A stretch of 64,000 nucleotides of DNA, from positions 12,672,950-12,736,949 of the forward strand of contig CAMZMU010000069.1 of assembly GCA_947311845.1 (NCBI GenBank), written 5' to 3'. Origin of the DNA: Poa pratensis. Taxonomy: Eukaryota > Streptophyta > Magnoliopsida > Poales > Poaceae. Of the stretch, positions 56,601 to 64,000 are shown one piece after another. Every line of letters begins with the position of its first letter. Position 1 is the stretch's first letter. The notes under the pieces are model-generated. The model was not told the origin of the DNA. It saw only the letters and a list, made by a program, of their open reading frames with translations, and did not search any database. Both the position numbers and the translations under genes were made by a program.

Positions 56601-59299
56601 GTTTCGGCTCCTTTCAAATATTCTGTTACCGCAGGGGGACATGACCGCCATGTTTACTTGTCGAGTGCGAAGTTTTTGCTCCCTGTTGGAAGGTCGACCT
56701 TTCTGTATCATGTACATCTGCCCTTGGGGTGGAGGGTACTGTGCTCGTCACCCGAGGTATGTGCTGTATGGCACCCGCGAGGTTTCCGCCTGGAGCAGGC
56801 TGTGGTGGTGGAGGTGGTGCCATCAGAACAGGCACGTTGTTTGGCTGAGGCACGGGTGCAGGTGCTTGTGCGGCTGCTGCCTTTCTGCGATTTACGTAAT
56901 CAGTCGCCATTTGGTCGAACTCCCTGCAGTTTCTCATCGAGTGGTTGGATCGCAGTTTTCCGTCGTCCCCCTTGTACAGGTGGAATCTGCAATCAGCGTC
57001 CATCTTTTCTTCGAATGATCGCTCAGATTGTGCCCGTGACTTGCGCCAGTCCTTCCTCTTGTAGCTATCACTGCGTTGGCCGCGATCTCGGCTGTCTCGA
57101 CGGTCGTCTCGACTGTCCGTCGATCTTCGACTGTCCCGTCGATCTTCTGATCGCTGGTCGCTTCTGTCTTGGTCATTGCGTGGTGTAGAGAATCCAGCCG
57201 CCATGAATTCGGGTCTATCGTCGTCGTAATGACGTTTTGAACGCTTGCGCCTTCGATCATCCCTGTATGAGTCTCTGCGGCTTCGACTGCCGCTTTCATG
57301 ATTGTCACGGGGTGAGGACCCGCGTGTTGTGCGCGCCATATCTTCTCCATCTGCCCACTCAGTCGCGGTCATCAAGAGGTTAGCCACAGAGGTTGGCTTT
57401 TTGCGACCGAGTGCTTCTTTGAGGTCATGCCTGGCGAGTCCCATTATGAAGGCATCCATGGCCATGTCTTCTGAAATTACTCCGACTGAGTTGCGTATCT
57501 CAGTCCATCGTCTGATGTATGACCTCAGCCTTTCGTCTGATCGTTGCACGCAGGCCCGCAGTTCCTCGAACGTTTTTGGGCGCTCACACAGAGGCTCGAA
57601 GTTTTTGATGAAGTCATCGCGGAAGTGATCCCACGAGTCGTACTTTGATGAAGGTAGGGCCTTGAGCCAGTCGCGGGCTGTGCCTTCGAGCATCAGTCGT
57701 ATGTACTGCATGGCTGTGGTGTTCGTGCCTCGCTGGCATGCGACAGCCAGCCTGTAATCTTCCAGCCACCCGGAAGGTTCCTGTCGACCCGTGTACTTGG
57801 GCTGTTCAGATGTGAGTTTGAACCCTTTGGGCATCCGTGTCTCGCGGACGCGTCGAGTGAAGCACAGAGCTCCATGTGGCTCAGGCTCTCGATCGGAGTA
57901 TGAGTCGCTACTGTAATCTGCGTGACCTGCTCCTGGACCTGCGCCTTCGCGAGCCGCTTCTTTCCTTCGAGTGGTGGCGACGACCACTGTGATTATGCTC
58001 TTCCCGAGGCGCGTCGACTAGGGCACGGTCTCGACTCCCACCTGGAGTTCTTGGAACTTGGCGTATGGCCTTTGCAGCTAAGGCGAGTGATTTGATCTGT
58101 TGGCGGTGTAGTTTTGCATTGGGGTCATCCGCTGGGGGCTTGATTGCCTCCAGGTATGCTGCAGCGGTGTAGAGAGCACCTGCTGCTGTTTTGGGCACCG
58201 GCAGTCCTTCCTCGTCGTATGTCATGAAGGAGTTGCCTAAGTTGCGGGTGAGTGCCGCCTTCTCGCCTGGCGAGAGGTGTGACAACCTTGATCTGGGTCT
58301 TGTGTCTGCTCGCCCGGTGGAGCTCAGGAGAGCTGTCTTCTGCGCGCACTCGACAAGCTAGCTTGCTTTTTGCGTTCTTCGAGTGTGCTCTTATCTGCTT
58401 CAGTCGAAGTGACTCCTGCCAGTTGAAGTACTGGAAGGTCAACATCTCTTCTTGTGTTGCGTCTGCTGGCATCATTGTGCACTCCTTGATAACTTTATCT
58501 GCTTTTGCTGCCATCTCAGCAGTGATTGTGAGGGTTGTGACTCCGTCCGGCATAGTGACTGTGCACGGGAATTCTGTAGGCCTGCGGCTGGCCGCAGTGT
58601 CTGATGTTTCTGCTGCGATGGCAACGTAGACCTGCTGGGGTATGACCCGAGGGTATGTGTGTATGCTTTCGAGTCCTGTCATGGACTCGACATCTTCATC
58701 GAGGCTCATGTCTGAGTCCGTATGTTCATCGAGTGGTCCGTCTGGACGGATCTCGCAGTCGACGCCTTCATCGCCTATGCTCATCTCGGCGTCGGCGAGG
58801 TTGTTATGAATCTCGAAGTCGAGGTTGTTGTTGGCGCAGATCTCGGAGTCGACGTGGTTGTCGATATGAGTTTCGAGGTCGTCGAAGTCGCTAAGTGAGA
58901 TCCCGCAGTCGAAACTATCCTCGAGTGGGAGATCCAGCTCGAGATCGTTTGTGCGGTATGCTGATTCGGCCTCCTCGCCCTGGAGCTCTTCAATGAGCTC
59001 GCGCATCTCTCGTGTGGACATGGTTGTTGCAGACGAACAAGCTTGGAGGGTCGACGATGGTATGGACACAGTTGAGGGATCCGCAGTCGAAGGAGCCGCA
59101 ACCGATGGAGCCTCGGGTGCGGAAGTCGCGAGTTGGCGTGGATCCGTCAAGTCCTGCACACCAAGCTTGTTGACGAAAAAATTGAACGAACCAACGGTTA
59201 AACCCAAACCTGACTCGAGATCAGAGAAGGCCTCCTGGAATCCTGGCGAGTGTGGCTCGAAATCCATCAGAGGATCCGATGCGCTTTTTGCAGGTGAAG

Positions 59300-59445
59300 C
59301 TGACGTGTTGCCGTTTGTCGAGTGAGCCGGCGAGTTGCCGTGTGCCGCCTGAGTCGGCGAGTTCTGGTTTGTCGATGCAGCCGGCGAGTTGCCGTTTGTA
59401 GATCCGATCGGCGAGTCGCCGTTTTCCGATGGAACCGAAGAAACC
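59300..59445 (-). repeat. Minisatellite in the gag N-terminus
   Basis: Units of 30-33 bp with the core GTCGGCGAGTT/GCCGGCGAGTTGCCG encode GNSPA.STN repeats (about five units). Confidence 0.7.
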
Positions 59446-59465
59446 GCGAGTCCAGCACTATTCTT

Positions 59466-59482
59466 TCCCACAGACGGCGCCA
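59466..59482 (-). other. Primer-binding site of the Gypsy element
   Basis: Minus strand TGGCGCCGTCTGTGGGA, two bases inside the 5' LTR. The TGGCGCC start is the form seen in many plant Gypsy elements. Confidence 0.75.
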
Positions 59483-59484
59483 AT

Positions 59485-59981
59485 TGACGAGGTGTACCCT
59501 CATCAAATCCCATGGTTAAGGACCTAGGGTTGAGATTATGGGGAGAGAACGTGGTAGTACTGGTAGTTTCGTCGGCTGACAAGCAGAGGCAAAGATTTAC
59601 CCAGGTTCAGGCCCCTCGGGTGGAGGTAAAGACCCTACTTCCTGCTTGTCTGTTATTGATCGCTGGAGATTATGTGGTTACAAGGTGGCTCCGGCGAGAT
59701 GACGATCTCGCAAGAGCTTTGGTGGTTCGAGTATGGCTTGGTCCTAGATCGGCACCCCTCCCAGCCTTTAAATAGGCTGGGTCTCGGGAGTTTGTAACCG
59801 ACCTAGTTTACACATAAGGAAAGTATAAACCGACTATGTCTATGTCTAAACTTGGAAGTTACTTCATCTTGTTGGGCCTCTCGTCATGGGCTTCGAGTCG
59901 TATCTTCGCTAGTTGGGCTTTTAGTCATCACGTGCACCAGGTACCCTCACAGTAGGGTACCCGAGATGTATATCCTTGTCA
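59485..59981 (-). repeat. 5' LTR of the Gypsy element
   Basis: 497 bp; 14 bp longer than the 3' LTR because of one indel (CTCGTCATGGG region near 59880). Same TATA-bearing palindrome at 59760-59781. Confidence 0.9.
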
Positions 59982-60531
59982 GTGGGTGCCCTCGGTTTGG
60001 AACACGGACTTTAGGGTGTGCTTTTATAACCCTACGCAATAGATTGGTGTTCGTTATCCAACCGGAGGATAGTTCGGGTAGCATAGTGAAGAGGAAATAT
60101 CTATGTATTCAATCATATTATTATTGTTGAGAGTGTCCACTAGTGAAAGTATGATCCCCAGGTCTTATTTCCAAGCATTGAAACACCGTTTGCTCTCATT
60201 TTGTCTCATGTTTGCTTGCTGCCATTTTTATTTCAGATTGCAATTACCACTTATAATCATCCATATTACTTGCATATCACTATCTCTTCGCCGAACTAGT
60301 GCACCTATACATCTGACAAGTGTATTAGGTGTGTTGGAGACACAAGAGACTTCTTGTATCTTAATTGCAGGGTTGCTTGAGAGGGATATCTTTGACCTCT
60401 ACCTCCCTGAGTTCGATAAACCTTGGGTGATTCACTTAAGGGAAACTTGCTGCTGTTCTACAAACCTCTGCACTTCTAGGCCCAACACTGTCTACAAGAA
60501 TAGAAGCGTGCGTAGACATCAAGCTATTTTC

Positions 60532-60549
60532 TGGCGCCGTTGCCGGGGA
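60532..60549 (+). other. Primer-binding site of the plus-strand element
   Basis: TGGCGCCGTTGCCGGGGA, about 10 bp after the end of the split LTR; typical of Triticeae Gypsy-derived elements. Confidence 0.75.
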
Positions 60550-60693
60550 GGTAAGGTAAAAGGTACTCACATCCTCCAGCTACTTAGCTATTTTCTAGCA
60601 CTGTTGCTGACGTGTGAGTGCTTGAAGGTATTTCCTTTAGATTCTGCAGTTATATCTTTTTGTTTCTTGTTTTTATTTCACTAGTTAGGCTTA

Positions 60694-61443
60694 GTGGAAA
60701 ACAACAAAAAAATTAGAGATCTTTATGAACTTTATATTGAATTAGGACATGATGCTTTTGAAGAGAAAATTAAAAAATCTATGGAAGTGTGTTTGCATAA
60801 TAGTGATAGCAATGTTATTAGCATGAATTCTTTGAACGCCATTATTGCTAATGCTATGGAAAAGTCTAAGCTTGGGGAAGCTGGTTTTGATGAATATGGT
60901 ATTTTTAGTCCCCCAAGTTTTGAGGAGAAAAATTTCTTTGATGATACTTTGCCTCCAATTTATGATGATTATAATCATTGTGATGTTTTCAGTCCACCTA
61001 CTATTGAGGATATAGTTTATGTTGATTATGATATGCCTCCTATTTATGATGATTACAATGATGGATGTGATAGTTTTACTCCCACTATTACTAATGAAAC
61101 TGTTTTTACTTATGTGGAGAGTATTGATACTTTTATGCATATGGATCATGGTAAAAATGTTTCATGTGATGGTTATATTGTGTATTTTATCAATGATGCT
61201 ACTGAAAGTTTTTATGAGAAAGGGAGACATGACTTCATATACCACAATAATATTAAGTCCCCTCTCTTTTTGTTGAAATTTTTGAAGTTGCACTTGCTTT
61301 GTCTTCCTATGTTAGTCACTTTGTGCTTTATTGATTTATTTTCTTACAAGATCCCAATGCATAGGAAGTGGGTTAGAATTAAATGCGTTTCACATTTTTC
61401 TCTTGATGCTCTCTTTTGCATTTCAATTCTTATTTCTATGTGA
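60694..61443 (+). CDS. Small conserved ORF of a Triticeae non-autonomous LTR element
   Basis: A 249-codon frame (first codon here GTG, original ATG possibly lost). It has repeated acidic YDDYN motifs (LPPIYDDYNHCDVFSPPTIE, MPPIYDDYNDGCDSFTPTIT) and a hydrophobic C-terminus (LLKFLKLHLLCLPMLVTLCF, IPMHRKWVRIKCVS) that could be one or two membrane segments. Very similar ORFs are, from memory, widespread in wheat and barley LTR elements. No known enzymatic domain; role unknown. Confidence 0.6.
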   Translation: MENNKKIRDLYELYIELGHDAFEEKIKKSMEVCLHNSDSNVISMNSLNAIIANAMEKSKLGEAGFDEYGIFSPPSFEEKNFFDDTLPPIYDDYNHCDVFSPPTIEDIVYVDYDMPPIYDDYNDGCDSFTPTITNETVFTYVESIDTFMHMDHGKNVSCDGYIVYFINDATESFYEKGRHDFIYHNNIKSPLFLLKFLKLHLLCLPMLVTLCFIDLFSYKIPMHRKWVRIKCVSHFSLDALFCISILISM

Positions 61444-62693
61444 GCATCATTAAAACTATCATTACTGTCCAGAAAACAGATTCCTAAGATTCACTGCGAA
61501 AAATGTTAAAAATCACAGAAAAGGAATTTTGACCTGAAATTTTACGACAGCAATCTTCAGTTATTAATACACATTTCATTAGTTCAAAATTTTCTGATTT
61601 GAGCAACGTAAGTGCCTCTGAAAATTCACTCTTTACGGGCTATCCAGTTTTTGACAGATTCTGTCTTTATTTTACATTACTCTCATTACTTGTGTTTTGT
61701 GTAGTTCTATTGATCAAAGAGCAATTCACAACCATAGTAACAGTAGCTAATATTTAGAATCAACTCATGTTATGTCTTTGCTGTACCTATGAGGATTTAA
61801 TTTATGGAGACACTAACCCCTCTAATCAAGTTTTATGTTGAGTTTTGTGTAAAGAGAATTTTTCAAGTGGAAGAGTTGAGTGTGATGAACAAAGATCAAG
61901 AGGGACAACCACTCAAGCTTGGGGATGTTACCCCTAGACTCACCCAACATATATCAAATAAGTACAAGAATTCAAGCTTGGGGATGCCAAGCCACCCCAC
62001 TCCAACCATCTTGATAACAAGTAAGTAAGCCTAGCTACATGGCTATAAAGAAAGCGCTTTACGGGAGGTAACCCGGTTGTTTTTATTTTCTTTGTGTCAT
62101 CTTGCTGTAACAAGAGACTTAGTTTTTAGTTTAGTTTCTGAAATTTTTAATAAAGTGCCAAGTTTTACCCATTTTGGTTTGAAAAAGTTGCTTATAGCGT
62201 TCGGAGATTTTATTTCTGTACAAATCTGTGCACAGTATGATTTTTAATTCTTATTCTATAACTCCGAATGAGCTCATATTTGAACTGTAATAGCAACTTT
62301 TTATCCTATGTATGCATGAATTTTTTCGGAATTTTCGACAAAGGTAAGTAGGTAGAAAAATATGTTTTGCTGCTGCTGTTTTTCTGGACAGATTCTGTCC
62401 CATTATGTTTGATGCATGCTTAGAACTTTTAACTTAAATATTTTTTATCCAAATGAGTTTATAAGTAGGCATACAACATTATACACTTTCTGGACATACA
62501 TATGAATTTTTGTTCAAGGATTATATGCAGCAAGAAATCTATTTGTTTATCACTACCAATGCACCCCACAGAAAAAGAAATGGAAAAAACGGTGTTTTAA
62601 AGTTTTTTCACAGGGATTAGAGGAGATGCACCAAGAGCTATCCAAGGATGGTGAAAACCATAAGCTTGGGAATGTGAAGACACCCCCACTGGA
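61444..62693 (+). other. Non-coding body of the plus-strand element
   Basis: AT-rich; two AAGCTTGGGGATG motifs (about 61916 and 61974) and a related one at 62663 are typical of these elements. No 3' LTR follows. Confidence 0.5.
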
Positions 62694-62846
62694 CCTACAC
62701 ACTCTCGGTTTGCACACGTCTAACTTCTGTTTTTCGATCGAAACACTTTATCGCATAAACTTGGAACGTCTTTTTGTTTGTTTTGGTTTGATTTTTATTT
62801 TGTGAGACCACCACACTATCTTTACTATTAAATGGGAGTTGGACGT

Positions 62847-62993
62847 AGGTCGGTGAAGCCTGCAGTTTTTCCACCTCCAGATTCCACCAAACATTTATTT
62901 CCTGCAGCACGGACAATTAAAGGTACGTGAAGCCTACATTTTCCACCTCCAAATTCCACCAAACATTTTTTTTCCTGAACCGTGAACAATTAA
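62847..62993 (+). repeat. Tandem duplication of about 74 bp
   Basis: Units 62847-62920 and 62921-62993 share GTGAAGCCT, CCACCTCCA, ATTCCACCAAACATTT and ACAATTAAAGG with scattered differences. It lies about 350 bp upstream of the RPA-like start codon. Confidence 0.75.
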
Positions 62994-63350
62994 AGGCAGC
63001 CAATCCCGCATCAATCAATCAGCTCCACAGAAAGGAATTTGCCACGCTACACTCTTCATCCTACCCCAGGTTGCCCACGCTTGACCTGGGTAAAAAATAT
63101 GGAAGGTGCCCGACAGTGCCTTCATTGCACGCAAAACATTGATGTCAAATGATAATGCCTACATTACACAGGAGAGATCAACGCTGTGGTTAATAGCAGG
63201 AAAGAGGGATCACCGCTGCGAGCAATCAACGCAACCATCCTAATATATAACGTGCCTCCATGTCGTCTCCAAAAGATATCTGCGGGCAAACACTGCTGAT
63301 CAGCAGACACTACCTCCATGCCGTCTGGATATCCCTGCTCGAAGAGGGTG
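62994..63350. promoter_or_regulatory. Upstream region of the RPA1-like gene
   Basis: No TATA box stands out; assignment as promoter or leader is by position only. Confidence 0.3.
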
Positions 63351-64000
63351 ATGGCACCAAAATCGGAACCGGCTCCTGCCTTCACGCTGCCTCCGCCCAA
63401 CATGTAACCTTCATGCTCTGGATACCCCTACTTTTTTAAGCGTCACATCCTGTATCATGTATAACTCATTGTTATTCATTTGAAATTGCAGAAACTTAAC
63501 ATTCGATGATGTTAAGTGGGAGCACGTCCTCCTAAATTTCCCCTGGGAAACAATGGCCAAAGTTTTGTGCAGTCGCATCAAACAGACAGATGAGGGACGT
63601 TATCTCTATATCATACTATCGGACATCATGGTAAGCAGTTTTGTAGGCAGTATTACTATAGAACCATGATTGTTCAAAATAAAATAATGGTTACAAGTAT
63701 TACTATAGTGGAATTATATGTGATAAAACTTGGCTAAACTACTGAGACATTATTATGTTCTATTTTCGCAGGGGGTGAAAATGGAGGCAATCTGCTACGA
63801 AAACTTTGTAGATCACTTCAACAACCAGCTTCAGTGTGGAACAAGCTATTTGTTCAAGCGCATATGGTTTGAGCCGGCATACCAGCCATTGCCCTTTAAC
63901 TTAGCCATACAGTCAGAGTTTGTCATCATTTTGCGTAGACAAACCGAGATACACACATTAGATATGCATACCAACATCCCTCGCCTACCACTGCGGTTCA
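63351..64000 (+). CDS. RPA1-like OB-fold (DUF223) protein, 5' part only
   Basis: Proposed exons 63351-63403 (MAPKSEPAPAFTLPPPN), 63492-63630 (NLTFDDVKWEHVLLNFPWET, RYLYIILSDIM) and 63772 to the window edge (GVKMEAICYENFVDHFNNQL, SYLFKRIWFEPAYQPLPFNL, FVIILRRQTEI). Introns are GT/AG and phases agree (17 codons plus 2 bases, then 1 base). The pattern G.KMEAICYENFVDHFN...L..G..Y.F.R..F.P is the first OB fold of the plant RPA 70-kDa / DUF223 family, which binds single-stranded DNA in replication and repair. Many grass copies are dispersed and some travel with Helitrons. Exon 1 rests on phase and position only; the rest is firmer. Confidence 0.68.

Larger units (their letters stand above)
56626..59484 (-). 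pseudogene. Gypsy gag region (frameshifted)
   Basis: Upstream part (59515-58285): acidic, with N-terminal repeats of about ten residues (GNSPA.STNG), then FQEAFSDLESGLGLTVGSFN. Downstream part (58285-56626): SPGEKAALTRNLGNSF, an Arg/Ser-rich stretch, then the capsid-like retrotransposon gag domain (YTGRQEPSGWLEDYRLAVAC, MLEGTARDWLKALP, ELRACVQRSDERLRSYIRRW), a basic tail and a degenerate knuckle (CRFHLYKGDDG, NCREF). The two frames need a +1 (or -2) correction near 58310. Gag packages element RNA in virus-like particles. Confidence 0.75.
45126..59981 (-). mobile_element. Tat-type Gypsy retrotransposon with antisense genes, 14.9 kb
   Basis: Complete insertion on the minus strand. The 5-bp target duplication GTGGG flanks it (45121-45125, 59982-59986). 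LTRs at 45126-45608 and 59485-59981 begin TGACGAGG and end CTTGTCA on the plus strand. By eye they differ at two positions plus one 14-bp indel, so the insertion is young. Minus-strand order: LTR, primer site, gag, protease, reverse transcriptase, RNase H, a second RNase H, integrase, long 3' region, LTR. A second (archaeal-type) RNase H and antisense accessory genes in the 3' region are known from the Tat clade (Grande, RIRE2). A solo LTR interrupts the integrase. Confidence 0.88.
44088..60521 (+). repeat. 5' LTR of the plus-strand element, split by the Gypsy insertion
   Basis: Starts TGATACGTCCCAAACGTATC, ends GTGCGTAGACATCA; ungapped length about 1570 bp. The first part is related to the solo LTR at 51406-52901 (opposite strand), for example in TAACCTACTAATAGTTG and GTCGAATTGGGACTTTCCTG, but the 3' ends differ. 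Confidence 0.7.
44088..62693 (+). mobile_element. Non-autonomous plus-strand LTR retrotransposon, 3' part missing
   Basis: One LTR (split, 44088-45125 plus 59987-60521), a primer-binding site at 60532, a leader, one small conserved ORF (60694-61443) and downstream non-coding sequence with AAGCTTGGGGATG-type motifs (61915-62670). No gag, protease, reverse transcriptase or integrase and no 3' LTR. The sequence stops resembling the element near 62693. It resembles LARD-type derivatives common in wheat and barley. The 14.9-kb Gypsy element sits inside its LTR. Confidence 0.68.

Noticed and set aside
45126..59981. Reading the plus-strand genes at 47-50.6 kb as captured host genes
   Set aside because: The Transposase_28 domain is itself typical of Tat-type elements, and the genes sit at the known antisense position between pol and the 3' LTR.

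Overview
The window looks like a gene-poor stretch of a large grass genome, most probably a wheat, barley or Aegilops relative (Triticeae). The reasons are GC-rich monocot-style exons beside AT-rich introns, Stowaway, Tourist and Harbinger elements, a Helitron, LINEs, and nested LTR retrotransposons whose LTRs begin TGATACGTCC. The species is an inference from style, not from a search. I saw no tRNA, rRNA or CRISPR.

Layout. 1-7.3 kb: the end of a Harbinger-like element, LINE remnants, a TIR transposon with gene-like cargo and two poly-A retroposons. 7.8-11.4 kb: an NPY-type NPH3/BTB gene, intact except for one missing base. 12.2-18.5 kb: a cinnamoyl-CoA reductase pseudogene with an in-frame stop and a gene-capturing transposon in exon 4. 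18.5-21.8 kb: old retroelement debris. 21.8-28.2 kb: a receptor-like cytoplasmic kinase pseudogene split by three transposons, each with a readable target-site duplication (TSD), plus a 97-bp tandem duplication. 28.3-31.5 kb: a small Helitron filled by a 2.9-kb LINE. 34.1-38.6 kb (minus strand): a formin-type gene keeping only the PTEN-like/C2 region. 38.6-44.1 kb: MITEs and another retroposon. 44.1-62.7 kb: a plus-strand non-autonomous LTR element whose LTR is split by a 14.9-kb minus-strand Tat-type Gypsy element; the Gypsy carries two antisense genes and a solo LTR inside its integrase. 63.35 kb to the end: the start of an RPA1-like OB-fold gene.

The five host loci have unrelated functions (auxin/phototropism signalling, phenylpropanoid metabolism, immune-type kinase, actin/membrane, ssDNA binding), so this is not an operon or a cluster. 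The best material is the insertion record: TSDs allow the order of events to be read, several insertions are only 15-119 bp yet have LINE-like tails and long TSDs, and a fold-back LTR element looks like two miniature LTR elements joined head to head.

Caution: seven separate coding stretches, both host and transposon, each lack one base, mostly in a G or C run. That could be biology, but it is also what uncorrected homopolymer errors would look like, so pseudogene calls that rest on single frameshifts are provisional.
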